Assembly (NCBI RefSeq): GCF_900184995.1 | Contig: NZ_LT860098.1 | Location: 625,001 to 689,000, forward strand | Direction of reading: 5' to 3' | DNA length: 64,000 nt | From: Konateibacter massiliensis | GTDB taxonomy: Bacteria > Bacillota > Clostridia > Lachnospirales > Lachnospiraceae | Shown here: piece by piece, positions 52,525 through 62,329 of the stretch | How the letters are laid out: each line of letters opens with the position of its first letter | How positions within the stretch are numbered: position 1 is the first letter of the stretch | Notes under the pieces: generated by a model | The model's database searches: none | The model's input: only the letters and a program-made list of their open reading frames with translations | What the model was told of the DNA's origin: nothing | Position numbers and translations under genes: made by a program

Positions 52525-53277
52525 CTAGTAATCCTCACTAATTAAAGGAGTTGACAGGTAGACATAGGTTGCGTCCTCCTCCTCATTATAGTTCATCGCT
52601 AGACTGACATTTATTTTTTCGCCTCCAACCTTTTTATATTCGCTTATATACTTGCTGTAGCCATAAATGGTATATAAATCGTCAGTTCTCTGCTCCGTCA
52701 CAATATTTGTATCCATATTTTCAAGCAAGGTATCCGCAATTACGTTTCGCTCCTTGACATTAAGCCCTTTTGGGTATTTTCCTTTGAGACTCAAGGTAAC
52801 CTCTCCGGTTATCTGATTATTTTTTACAATATCTTCAAGCATATTTCGGTAAGCCAACGCACAATCTGCGGTATCAAGGAGCTTAATCTCTGCGAAAACA
52901 TACTGAGTCACGTTCAGTACGCTGCCCTGCGCTTCCCCCTCCACCGTTATAAACTTAAGCGTTGTCCTTGCACGCTTTGCCTCTTTCGTCAAGGTCACCT
53001 CACCGCGCGCCTCTTCCCGGCTTTGTGTCAGCTCAAAGTTATCGTCAATTCCAAGCCCTTGTGCTATCTGCGCCAACAGCGCCTTTGCGCCTTCCGTTCC
53101 TAGATAATCTCCGGTGTATTCACCGTTTACACTTATAGTGCTCTCTTCATTTGAAAATGCAGGCTGGCTAAATGCCTCCACAATTTTGCTGTCATCCACA
53201 ATATCTTGTTCTTTTAAGTGACTTATCCCCAAAAATATCCATATCGCTGCAATTAAAAATACCATTGTTTTCTTCAT
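52525..53277 (-). CDS. YwmB-like secreted protein
   Basis: 250 aa from ATG 53277 (GGAGG 7-8 nt upstream; the ATG at 53292 would include this site). The N-terminal helix (residues 3-17) is a signal anchor. The rest matches the YwmB (TATA-box-binding-like fold) group: VNGEYTGDYLGTEGAKALLAQIAQGLGI, EVTLSLKGKYPKGLNVKERNVIADTLLENM and TIYGYSKYISEYKK. The family is of unknown function and in Bacillus lies near the ATP synthase operon, as here. External location is inferred. Confidence 0.78.
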   Translation of the reverse strand: MKKTMVFLIAAIWIFLGISHLKEQDIVDDSKIVEAFSQPAFSNEESTISVNGEYTGDYLGTEGAKALLAQIAQGLGIDDNFELTQSREEARGEVTLTKEAKRARTTLKFITVEGEAQGSVLNVTQYVFAEIKLLDTADCALAYRNMLEDIVKNNQITGEVTLSLKGKYPKGLNVKERNVIADTLLENMDTNIVTEQRTDDLYTIYGYSKYISEYKKVGGEKINVSLAMNYNEEEDATYVYLSTPLISEDY

Positions 53278-53437
53278 CAATAATCCCTCCATTTGGTGAT
53301 GCTTCTAACTTGTTATTCCAAGTATTTACAGTTTGGGGGATTTTATACATTTCCCTAGGAAAAGCAGTGGCTATCTTCCATATAAGGTGGTAAAATGGGA
53401 TTGATTACAGAAATGACCCAAAAGGAGACAAAATCAC

Positions 53438-53749
53438 ATGAATACCTTTGATAAAATATATGAAGTCGTCAAAAAAATTCCGAAAGGCTACGTTGCCTCC
53501 TATGGGCAGGTTGCCGCACTTGCGGGAAACAGGAGATGGGCAAGAGTTGTAGGCTATGCACTTCACTCCAATCCCGACCCGGATAACATTCCCTGCTACC
53601 GCGTTGTCACGAAGGACGGAAAGCCTTCTGAAGCCTTTGTGTTCGGTGGTGTAAATGAACAAATTGCCTTGCTTGAGGCGGACGGCATCGAATTTGTTGA
53701 TGGCTGCGTTGATATGAAAAAATATCAGTGGGATATACCGATGTATTAA
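53438..53749 (+). CDS. alkyltransferase-like / MGMT-type DNA-binding protein
   Basis: 103 aa, the length of the C-terminal DNA-binding domain of O6-alkylguanine-DNA alkyltransferase. GYVASYGQVAALAGNRRWARVVGYAL is the helix-turn-helix region with the arginine finger. The active-site motif reads PCYRVV (C53), where true MGMT has PCHRVV and non-catalytic ATL proteins have PWHRV. So the acceptor cysteine is kept while the proton-relay His is Tyr. It may repair alkyl damage or flag it for excision repair. AAAGGAG is upstream; repeat E and the atp terminator follow. Confidence 0.9.
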   Translation: MNTFDKIYEVVKKIPKGYVASYGQVAALAGNRRWARVVGYALHSNPDPDNIPCYRVVTKDGKPSEAFVFGGVNEQIALLEADGIEFVDGCVDMKKYQWDIPMY

Positions 53750-53770
53750 AATGCAGTCACGTAGTGATAT

Positions 53771-53802
53771 CTTCCACTTGCATTCGTGCGCATAATATAA
53801 AA
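53771..53802. repeat. intergenic repeat, copy E
   Basis: 32 bases matching copy F (39512-39543) at 31 positions, with CTTCCACTTGCATTCG and the GCGCATAATA end shared with copies A and D. It lies between convergent genes and is followed at once by a terminator hairpin. Confidence 0.7.
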
Positions 53803-53805
53803 TAA

Positions 53806-53833
53806 GACCGAAAATTCTCTCGAATTTCCGGTC
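53806..53833 (-). terminator. terminator of the atp operon
   Basis: Stem GACCGAAAATTC / GAATTTCCGGTC (53806-53817, 53822-53833) followed on the minus strand by TTATTTTATATT, 25 nt after atpC. Confidence 0.85.
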
Positions 53834-53857
53834 ACTTATCTGTCAAGACACATTCCT

Positions 53858-54265
53858 TTATTTATCTCCAAGCTCAATACGGGTCAGGGCTCTTCGAAGC
53901 GCCATCTCCGCACGCAGAGTATCAACATCCGAATCCTCGCTGTTCAATGCTCTTTCTGCTCGGATTTTTGCCTCCTTCGCCCGATTGATGTCAATCTCCT
54001 CAGGCCACTCTGCCACCTCCGCAAGAATTGTCACTTCTTCCTTTAGAATTTCAGCAAAGCCGGAGTAGAGTGCCGCACGCTTTACCTCTCCACCCTTCTC
54101 CGTAATTTTTATGATGCCCGGCACCAAGATTACGGTAAGGGGGCTGTGTCCCTTATAGACACCGATTTCGCCCTCCGTTGTTTTCAACTCTATCATAACG
54201 GCATCGCCTTCATAAAATATTCGGTCAGGGGATAAAATTTTTAACTGGAATACCTTTTCTGCCAT
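53858..54265 (-). CDS. atpC: F1 ATP synthase epsilon subunit
   Basis: 135 aa. The N-terminal beta sandwich (FQLKILSPDRIFYEGDAVMIELKTTEGEIGVYKGHSPLTVIL) and C-terminal helical pair (RAKEAKIRAERAL, LRAEMALRRALTRIEL) are complete. Part of the central stalk, regulating hydrolysis. Last gene of the operon, 12 bp after atpD. Confidence 0.97.
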   Translation of the reverse strand: MAEKVFQLKILSPDRIFYEGDAVMIELKTTEGEIGVYKGHSPLTVILVPGIIKITEKGGEVKRAALYSGFAEILKEEVTILAEVAEWPEEIDINRAKEAKIRAERALNSEDSDVDTLRAEMALRRALTRIELGDK

Positions 54266-54277
54266 TTGCCTTCCCCC

Positions 54278-55693
<1,416 letters not shown>

Positions 55694-56548
55694 CTAGCTG
55701 ATTGCATTTGCACCCGCTATGATTTCTGTCAATTCCTGTGTAATCGAGCCTTGACGTGCCCGATTATATTTTAAAGATAAATTCTCTATCATTTCCTCTG
55801 CATTGTTGGTCGCCGAATCCATCGCCTGCATTCTCGCTGCATTTTCACTGGCAACGGACTCCACAAGCGCATCATAAATCAGGCTTGTAATATATTGGGG
55901 AACAATCATATGAAGAGCCTCCGCTTGCTTTGGCTCATAGTTCATTCGAAAACGTCTGTCAGAATAATCGACATCCGTCTCCACGATGACAGGCAATATT
56001 CTTCTCAGAATAGGCTCATGACTGACCGTATTTTGAAAGGAGGTGTATGCCAGATAAATTTCTCCTACCTCGCCGTCCACAAACGCTTCCAAAACCGCTC
56101 TGCTTATCTCGGCAGCATCCTTATACATAGGCTCGTTGATAACCTCGGAGTAGTCTCCTTTTATCTCGTAGCCCCTTCTCTCCATATATTCTTTTCCTTT
56201 TCGCCCGACCGCATACAGATACACATCCTCTTTTGCCAGATGGCTGTTTATAATCTTTTTCGTCAGGTGCATATTGTAGCCGCCTGCAAGTCCTCGGTTA
56301 GCGGTAATCATAATGACCGCCTTTTTTCGCGACTCAATTGCTGTCAGATAATGGTGAATAATATCACCTGACATCGCAATCATCGTCGCCACCGCCTTAT
56401 ACATATATTCTGAATACGGCTTTGACTGCTCGGCGCGGTTTCTTGCCCTCTGGAGCTTAACCGTGGCAACCAGCTCCATAGCTTTTGTTATCTGCTGCGT
56501 ATTTTGTATACTTTCTTTATGGTTTTTGATATCTCTGATGGATGCCAT
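55694..56548 (-). CDS. atpG: F1 ATP synthase gamma subunit
   Basis: 284 aa rotor shaft. N-terminal IRDIKNHKESIQNTQQITKAMELVATVKL and C-terminal NAEEMIENLSLKYNRARQGSITQELTEIIAGANAI form the coiled coil; ITANRGLAGGYNMHL is the conserved Rossmann-like part. 21 bp on each side to its neighbours. Confidence 0.98.
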   Translation of the reverse strand: MASIRDIKNHKESIQNTQQITKAMELVATVKLQRARNRAEQSKPYSEYMYKAVATMIAMSGDIIHHYLTAIESRKKAVIMITANRGLAGGYNMHLTKKIINSHLAKEDVYLYAVGRKGKEYMERRGYEIKGDYSEVINEPMYKDAAEISRAVLEAFVDGEVGEIYLAYTSFQNTVSHEPILRRILPVIVETDVDYSDRRFRMNYEPKQAEALHMIVPQYITSLIYDALVESVASENAARMQAMDSATNNAEEMIENLSLKYNRARQGSITQELTEIIAGANAIS

Positions 56549-56569
56549 GTTTTCTCACCCTTTCTGGCA

Positions 56570-58075
56570 TTATGCGAAATTTTCCTTACATTCGCCGATT
56601 GCAATCACAAGCTTCTCTTCTATCGCCTCAGACATCGCCTTCTCCTGCCTGATTGAATCTAAAATATCAGGGTATTTGGTCGAGATAAATTCCAGAAGCT
56701 CTGCTTCAAATCGTAAAATTTCTTTTACCGGAATATCCATTAAAAACTTTCTGGTCGCTGCATAAATGATGACAATCTGGTTTTCTACCGGCATCGGTGC
56801 ATATTGTGGCTGCTTTAGCACCTCTTTAATTCTTTCACCTTGATCCAGCTTTTCCTTCGTATCCTCATCAAGCTCTGAGCCAAACTGAGCAAAAGCTGCA
56901 AGTTCTCTATACTGTGCTAGCTCCACACGGATAGGTCCGGCAATCTTCTTCATCGCCTTAATTTGTGCTGAACCGCCTACACGGGATACAGATAAGCCTG
57001 CATTTACCGCAGGGCGAAAACCAGCGTGAAACATTTCTGTCTCCAAATAAATCTGTCCGTCTGTGATGGAAATTACATTGGTCGGAATATAGGCCGAAAC
57101 ATCTCCTGCCTGTGTCTCGATAATCGGAAGTGCCGTAAGTGAGCCGCCTCCCAACTCGTCTGAAAGCCTTGCCGCTCTCTCCAAGAGTCTTGAGTGCAGA
57201 TAAAATACATCTCCGGGATACGCTTCTCTTCCCGGCGGTCTTTTTAAAAGCAAGGATAATGTACGATAAGCTGCTGCATGCTTTGACAAATCGTCATAGA
57301 TAACCAAAACGTCTTCCCCGTTTTCCATCCATTCCTCTCCGATTGCACAGCCCGCATAAGGAGCGATATATTGAAGCGGTGCCGCCTCACTTGCCGTAGC
57401 GGATACGATTGTCGTGTAATTCATCGCACCATACTCTTCCAGTGTGCTCACGATATTTGCCACAGTCGAAGATTTCTGCCCGATTGCAACGTAAATACAT
57501 TTTACGTTCTGCCCCTTCTGATTGATAATCGTATCGATGGCAATCGCTGTTTTTCCCGTCTGTCTGTCTCCGATAATCAGCTCTCTCTGCCCTCTTCCAA
57601 TCGGAACCATGGAATCGATTGCTTTGATTCCCGTCTGAAGAGGGGTATCCACTGATTTTCTGGAAAGGACACCGGACGCAACTCTCTCTACCGGTCGGTA
57701 GGTGTCGGTCTGAATCGGACCCTTTCCGTCAATCGGCTGTCCAAGTGCATTGACTACACGACCAAGCAGCGCATTTCCGGTCGGAACCTCCGCTACACGT
57801 CCTGTTGCCTTTACGGTATCACCCTCGCTCACCGCTGTGGTATCTCCAAGCAAAACGGCTCCCACGTTATCTTCTTCCAGATTCAATACCATACCAAACA
57901 CTTCTCCCGGAAATTCCAGCAGCTCTCCCTGCATTGCATTTTCCAATCCGTAGATACGTGCGATTCCGTCCGCAACCTGAATAACCGTTCCGACATCGGA
58001 TACCTCTAGTTTTGCGGTATATTTTTTTATCTGATCCTTGATGACTGAGCTTATCTCATCCGGTCTTAAATTCAT
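56570..58075 (-). CDS. atpA: F1 ATP synthase alpha subunit
   Basis: 501 aa. Non-catalytic nucleotide-binding subunit with P-loop [10 protein letters not shown]-terminal [15 protein letters not shown] and arginine finger region [16 protein letters not shown]. Between atpH (58-bp gap) and atpG. Confidence 0.99.
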   Translation of the reverse strand: MNLRPDEISSVIKDQIKKYTAKLEVSDVGTVIQVADGIARIYGLENAMQGELLEFPGEVFGMVLNLEEDNVGAVLLGDTTAVSEGDTVKATGRVAEVPTGNALLGRVVNALGQPIDGKGPIQTDTYRPVERVASGVLSRKSVDTPLQTGIKAIDSMVPIGRGQRELIIGDRQTGKTAIAIDTIINQKGQNVKCIYVAIGQKSSTVANIVSTLEEYGAMNYTTIVSATASEAAPLQYIAPYAGCAIGEEWMENGEDVLVIYDDLSKHAAAYRTLSLLLKRPPGREAYPGDVFYLHSRLLERAARLSDELGGGSLTALPIIETQAGDVSAYIPTNVISITDGQIYLETEMFHAGFRPAVNAGLSVSRVGGSAQIKAMKKIAGPIRVELAQYRELAAFAQFGSELDEDTKEKLDQGERIKEVLKQPQYAPMPVENQIVIIYAATRKFLMDIPVKEILRFEAELLEFISTKYPDILDSIRQEKAMSEAIEEKLVIAIGECKENFA

Positions 58076-58133
58076 GGTGTAAATCCACCTCTTTCCTCAT
58101 TGATTTTTACGTAATATTCTGCGCCTCCAAAGC

Positions 58134-58679
58134 TTATAACTGTATTTGCAGCAATTGCTTTGACAGCCCATTCATTTTCATCTTAATGCTGTTGTCAATG
58201 ACCCTGTCCCCAATTCGGACTATCATACCGCCGATTAACGACTCGTCAATTGTCACAGACAAACTTATTTCTTCATATTTCGTAATTTGAATCAGCTTTT
58301 TTATCAGGCTGTCCTGCTGTGCCTTCGTAAGCTCCATCGCTGCGGTCACATACGCAAGACCGATGCCTTTGTACTCGTTCACTTCGCTGATGAAGTATTC
58401 CAATATATATATCAATTCGCCAAATCTGCTCTTCGCTGCAACAATATGAACGAATGCAGTCAGCTCCTCGCTTACTCTGCCCTTTAATATCTCATCTAAA
58501 ATTTCGTTTTTCTCATTTTTTGTAATATCAGGATGAGCCATCAATTTATATAATTCTGCGTTTTCACTTATTATTTCTTTCAAAACCAGAGTTTCTTCCA
58601 CCAACAAATCGATTTTATTTTCTTCCAAAGCCAGTTCAAACAACGCTTTTCCATAGGTTCTTGCTACAAGCTTATCCAT
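58134..58679 (-). CDS. atpH: F1 ATP synthase delta subunit
   Basis: 181 aa, stator subunit joining F1 to the b subunits. ARTYGKALFELALEENK at the N-terminus and DESLIGGMIVRIGDRVIDNSIK at the C-terminus are typical. Its start overlaps the end of atpF by 16 bp. Confidence 0.97.
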   Translation of the reverse strand: MDKLVARTYGKALFELALEENKIDLLVEETLVLKEIISENAELYKLMAHPDITKNEKNEILDEILKGRVSEELTAFVHIVAAKSRFGELIYILEYFISEVNEYKGIGLAYVTAAMELTKAQQDSLIKKLIQITKYEEISLSVTIDESLIGGMIVRIGDRVIDNSIKMKMNGLSKQLLQIQL

Positions 58680-59182
58680 GTATCATACCCCATCTCTTCT
58701 ATCGCTTCGTCAACCAATGCCTCTTGCATTGTCACATCAATTCTGTCGGCTATCACCTTAGATGCCATCAGGGAAGCAATTGCAATTACCTCCTGTTTTA
58801 ACTCATCGGTAGCGCGTTTCTTTTCGAGTTCTGCTTCTCTTTTTGCACTCTCAACAATTCTTTGTGCCTCCAGCCTTGCCTCGTTGATGATTCTATCCTC
58901 ATTTCTCAAAGCCTGCTTATGGGCATCGTTCAAAATCAATTCCGCTTCTCGGTTAATCTCTCTCAGTTTTTTGTCGTATTCTTCCTTCAGAAGCGCTGCG
59001 TCTTCTTTTTCCCTTATCGCGGTATCCTGATCCTTTTTAATTCTGCTTTTTCTAGCTTCCAAAAGATTTCTGACCGGATTAAACAACATGTAGGAAAGAA
59101 ATAAAAATAGAAGAAATACATTAACGGAAACCAGAGCCAAGTCAGCGAGCAGTTGGACGTCGAGATTAAATAATCGTTCCAA
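58664..59182 (-). CDS. atpF: F0 ATP synthase b subunit
   Basis: 172 aa: a membrane helix (about residues 10-33) followed by a long charged coiled coil (KKDQDTAIREKEDAALLKEEYDKKL...), the peripheral stalk. 74 bp after atpE and overlapping atpH. Confidence 0.96.
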   Translation of the reverse strand: MERLFNLDVQLLADLALVSVNVFLLFLFLSYMLFNPVRNLLEARKSRIKKDQDTAIREKEDAALLKEEYDKKLREINREAELILNDAHKQALRNEDRIINEARLEAQRIVESAKREAELEKKRATDELKQEVIAIASLMASKVIADRIDVTMQEALVDEAIEEMGYDTWISL

Positions 59183-59256
59183 GGTTCAACCTCCCTCCTT
59201 CGTGATTCTATTTTAAATGTGCAGGGTATATCTCAAATCCTGCCTCTCACATCTTC

Positions 59257-59523
59257 CTACAATTTTCCAATCAGCGGATTTGCAAATAAGAAAATAAATG
59301 CCAACGCCAAGCCGTATAAACTCGTTGTCTCTGCTACTGCCTGCCCTAAGAGCATTGTGGATGTAATATCGGATTTTGCACCCGGATTTCTTCCTACCGC
59401 AGCAGCTGCCGCACCTGCTGCATAGCCCTGACCAAGTCCGGAACCTAATCCCGCTAACATTGAAATACTTGCTGCTATTGCAGAGCAAGCTAAAACTAAA
59501 CCTTCGTTTGTAATCTGTGTCAT
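59257..59523 (-). CDS. atpE: F0 ATP synthase c subunit with Na+-type ligands
   Basis: 88 aa, two membrane helices linked by the polar loop GRNPGAKSD. The ion site carries Q32, V63, E65, T66, T67 and Y70. These match, at the same numbers, the Na+-binding set known from Ilyobacter tartaricus (there Q32, V63, E65, S66, T67, Y70; Ser to Thr keeps the hydroxyl). Proton-type rings usually lack the Gln and hydroxyl ligands. So the ring likely translocates Na+, a common trait in anaerobic Firmicutes. Inference from residues only. Confidence 0.96.
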   Translation of the reverse strand: MTQITNEGLVLACSAIAASISMLAGLGSGLGQGYAAGAAAAAVGRNPGAKSDITSTMLLGQAVAETTSLYGLALAFIFLFANPLIGKL

Positions 59524-59552
59524 AATAATTTCCTCCTTATAAATAAAGCTTG

Positions 59553-60296
59553 TTATTCTTCTGTAGCCATTTTATTTGTTACAAATACCATCGTTAACAT
59601 GCAAAATACATAGGTCTGGATTGCACCGGCGAAAATATCAAAATAGACATGCAGAACAGATGGAATGCCGAATTTAACGAAAACGGGAAGTAATCCGTAG
59701 ACTAACGCCAGCATAACTGTGCCGGACAAAATGTTACCAAAGAGACGCAGTGACATTGAAAATGGGGTTGCGAGTTCACCAATCAGATTGATGGGAAAAA
59801 GAAATGGCATAGGCTGGAATAGCCGCTTGAATGCATCCGCTTTGTTTTCCCGGATATTGGTATAATGAATGATCAAAAATGTCATAAGTCCAAGAGCAAA
59901 TGTAACTCCGTAGTCTGCTGTCGGTGGCCTCATACCAATCAGACCGGAAAGATTACAAAATAATATAAACATAAATACTGTTCCAATATAATTTGCGTAT
60001 TTTTTCCCTTTGCCTCCCATAATACTATCAACCAGATTATCCAGCATTTCCACTGCCAGCTCTGCAACATTCTGCAAGACTCCGGGCGTATCTTCAGGGT
60101 TTACCTTTTTTATCTTCCTGTTTATCGCGATTGACAATATGACAATGATAAGCGAGACGATGAGCAAGCTTACATGTGTCGTAGTAATCCATAGTTCGTG
60201 ACCCAAAAGATGGTATTTCAACAGTCCGTGAACCATAAAGTCCACATCCCCTGCCGCCACCAAAGGGTGAATCGAACCAGCGATAATATTTACCAC
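59553..60296 (-). CDS. atpB: F0 ATP synthase a subunit
   Basis: 247 aa from a GTG start with GGAAGGTGA upstream. Membrane protein forming the ion half-channels; the conserved Arg lies in FSMSLRLFGNILSG. Typical segments FMFILFCNLSGLIGMRPPTADY and IQTYVFCMLTMVFV are present. Four bases after the AtpI-like gene. Confidence 0.97.
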   Translation of the reverse strand: MVNIIAGSIHPLVAAGDVDFMVHGLLKYHLLGHELWITTTHVSLLIVSLIIVILSIAINRKIKKVNPEDTPGVLQNVAELAVEMLDNLVDSIMGGKGKKYANYIGTVFMFILFCNLSGLIGMRPPTADYGVTFALGLMTFLIIHYTNIRENKADAFKRLFQPMPFLFPINLIGELATPFSMSLRLFGNILSGTVMLALVYGLLPVFVKFGIPSVLHVYFDIFAGAIQTYVFCMLTMVFVTNKMATEE

Positions 60297-60300
60297 ATTA

Positions 60301-60699
60301 TCACCTTCCTTTTTTATTATATTTTTCTAATAATTTATGCGTAAACGGTTGTATGTAAGCCGCTACCTTTAAACTCATAATTCCTATAAAACCTGTTAAT
60401 ATGCTTCCTGCGTTAAAATAGTACATGATTAGTACCAAGATGAATATAATTGCTGTTCTTAATGCATAAGTCTTTCTGATATGCTTTTTTGCTTGAGACT
60501 CTTCCATGTCTGTAGCATAATCCAGTGATTGATACATATGGATACACATACCCATCGCAATCAGCAGACCCACGCCCAAACCAACGGAATAAAAAATTTT
60601 GTCTTTTAAAAGGCTTAACACAACGATTTCTACAACGAAACCGTAAAAGAGAATAGAGATGAAAAGCTCTTTGACAATAAGAGGAAGTTTTTTAAGCAT
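60301..60699 (-). CDS. AtpI-like membrane protein of the ATP synthase operon
   Basis: 132 aa from ATG 60699, with GGAG 7 nt upstream; an earlier in-frame start at 60774 would overlap atpZ by 71 bp. Four predicted membrane helices. Its place between atpZ and atpB is that of AtpI (ATP synthase assembly factor or Mg2+/cation protein). Sequence similarity to AtpI is weak by eye, so the name rests mostly on position. Confidence 0.8.
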   Translation of the reverse strand: MLKKLPLIVKELFISILFYGFVVEIVVLSLLKDKIFYSVGLGVGLLIAMGMCIHMYQSLDYATDMEESQAKKHIRKTYALRTAIIFILVLIMYYFNAGSILTGFIGIMSLKVAAYIQPFTHKLLEKYNKKGR

Positions 60700-60703
60700 T
60701 GCT

Positions 60704-60922
60704 TTACTCCTTGTCGTCATCGATAACACTTTTTGCAAGAATGTAGGTATTTCTCCCGCCTGCGAGAATTCCAAGTATAAGCATAGGAATAAATACAGGA
60801 ACGGAGAACTTCTCCTCCAAGAAAACTGCGGCGTATACGCATAAAAAAATAGGAGTCAACATGCTGATACCAAGCTGCGTGATAAGTGCGAATGTTTTGT
60901 ACACGTTTTTCCTATCCTTCAT
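60704..60922 (-). CDS. atpZ: AtpZ/AtpI-type small membrane protein
   Basis: 72 aa, two membrane helices with the family pattern ITQLGISMLTPIFLCVYAAVFLEEKF and ILGILAGGRNTYILAK. First gene of the ATP synthase operon, three bases ahead of the AtpI-like start. AtpZ and AtpI are thought to help c-ring assembly or cation uptake. Confidence 0.88.
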   Translation of the reverse strand: MKDRKNVYKTFALITQLGISMLTPIFLCVYAAVFLEEKFSVPVFIPMLILGILAGGRNTYILAKSVIDDDKE

Positions 60923-60955
60923 ATGCTTCTCCCTTCAACACCATAGCTTACTAAT

Positions 60956-60984
60956 ATTATACCGATTATCCTTTCTATTGTCTA
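60956..60984 (-). promoter_or_regulatory. atp operon promoter
   Basis: Reading leftward, -35 TAGACA (60979-60984), 17-bp spacer, -10 TATAAT (60956-60961), about 35 bp before atpZ. The rest of 60985-61128 is AT-rich with no gene. Confidence 0.8.
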
Positions 60985-61128
60985 CAAATTCTACTTTTTT
61001 TAAAATAATTTTAACATTTATCAAATTTTAAACTTTAATTTTCTTCTTTTCTTCCTAAAACTTCCTTTTGAAGAAAAGATTTTTTGTTTTATATAATCCT
61101 TTCAAAAAATCCTTCTCACTTAGGATAT

Positions 61129-62001
61129 TTACTGACTTATCGAAAGATTAATTCCGTCACTTTGCACTGTTATGGCGCCCTGTTTTGTTGTATAAACCTG
61201 AGAGTTTAAATTTTGTAATATTTTTGTAACATCTTCGTAAGCTTTTTTACTATTATTTGTAATAATACTGTATTTCGGTGACACTTTCTTAAAAAATTCT
61301 TCAGAATTATCCTTCAGATTTCCATGATGAGGAACCTTCAAAACCATGCTTTTGAGATTCGGAATCTGCTGCATCACCTCGTCTATCCTTCCCTCCTCAC
61401 TGTCTCCTGCAAACAGAAAATCCGTTGCTCCATATACAAGCTTTGTAACAAGAGAATAGTCATTTTCGCCGGTAAAATCGGTGCTTATCGGAGGATAAAT
61501 CGTAAATACAGCACTGCCGAGCGTTATCTCCTTGGTATCCTTTAAAGTCAGTATCGTAACGCCGCGATCTTGTGCTGCTTCCTTATATTCCGTGTAGTCA
61601 TCGCTGTCCACCACACAATCTGTCTCAATAATTTGTCCAACCCCTATCTCGTCAATAATCGTGTCTGCACCACCGATATGGTCCTTGTCCGGATGGGTCA
61701 AAATCAAATGAGAAAGATTGTCAATGCCTTTCTCCGTCAGCCAGTTTACGATATCTTCTCCGTCCTCGTCATATCCCGTGTCTATCATAACCGCTCCCTC
61801 AGACGTCTCGATAACCATACAGTCTCCCTTTCCTACATCCAAAAAGGTGACCGTCATGGTTGGCAATTCAAGAGCGCCTTCCTGCGTACTTCCCATGCTT
61901 TCCCCACTGTTTTTTCCAAAGTGGGAAATACCCCACAAGAAAAGCAATGCGACGAGCACTACGATTTCCAGTACAATTATTTTTTTTGTTCTATCTTTCA
62001 T
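61129..62001 (-). CDS. MBL-fold hydrolase, ComEC C-terminal-like, membrane-anchored
   Basis: 290 aa from ATG 62001 (GGGTG 6 nt upstream); the in-frame GTG at 62010 is less likely. One N-terminal membrane helix (about 8-25) places the enzyme outside. The metallo-beta-lactamase domain has LILTHPDKDHIGG (HxDxDH-type metal site), DTGYDEDG before it and a later VPHHGNLKD. It resembles the soluble nuclease/hydrolase domain of the competence protein ComEC, as do many lipoprotein-like homologues of unknown substrate. Single gene. Confidence 0.88.
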   Translation of the reverse strand: MKDRTKKIIVLEIVVLVALLFLWGISHFGKNSGESMGSTQEGALELPTMTVTFLDVGKGDCMVIETSEGAVMIDTGYDEDGEDIVNWLTEKGIDNLSHLILTHPDKDHIGGADTIIDEIGVGQIIETDCVVDSDDYTEYKEAAQDRGVTILTLKDTKEITLGSAVFTIYPPISTDFTGENDYSLVTKLVYGATDFLFAGDSEEGRIDEVMQQIPNLKSMVLKVPHHGNLKDNSEEFFKKVSPKYSIITNNSKKAYEDVTKILQNLNSQVYTTKQGAITVQSDGINLSISQ

Positions 62002-62109
62002 TCTTTTCACCCTTGTCTTTGTTTATATTATTCTAAATTAATTTATATTATTGTAAATCCGTTTAAAACTTGCTATACTATATCTATTCTACGATATCAG
62101 GGTTAAAAG

Positions 62110-62270
62110 GTCATGCGTTTCATGCTTGCATGAAAACACATGACGTTGGGACCCGCAAAACATGAGAAAGTAGCCCGAGTAGGGCGGATTTCGAATGTTT
62201 TTAGGATTGTGAGAGCACAAAGTGCGTAACAATCCGTAGGTATCAGGAGGCAAAATACTTTTTGACTCCT
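62110..62270 (+). promoter_or_regulatory. structured leader or repeat ahead of the GH43-like gene
   Basis: Four successive hairpins on the plus strand: 62110-62144 (about 15 bp); 62157-62202 with AAAACAT/ATGTTTT outside and GCCC/GGGC inside; GGATTGT/ACAATCC (62204-62210, 62229-62235) with inner GCAC/GTGC; and GGAG...CTCC (62247-62270). The motif TATCAGG occurs near both ends. No known riboswitch was recognised; the region may be a structured RNA or an intergenic repeat. Confidence 0.4.
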
Positions 62271-62329
62271 TCATCATTCTATTATACAACTAATATTTGA
62301 ATTTCATGTGAGAAAGAAAGGATTTTAAT

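Noticed and set aside
60700-60774. Longer start for the AtpI-like gene
   Set aside because: Would overlap atpZ by 71 bp; ATG 60699 follows the atpZ stop directly and has a GGAG.
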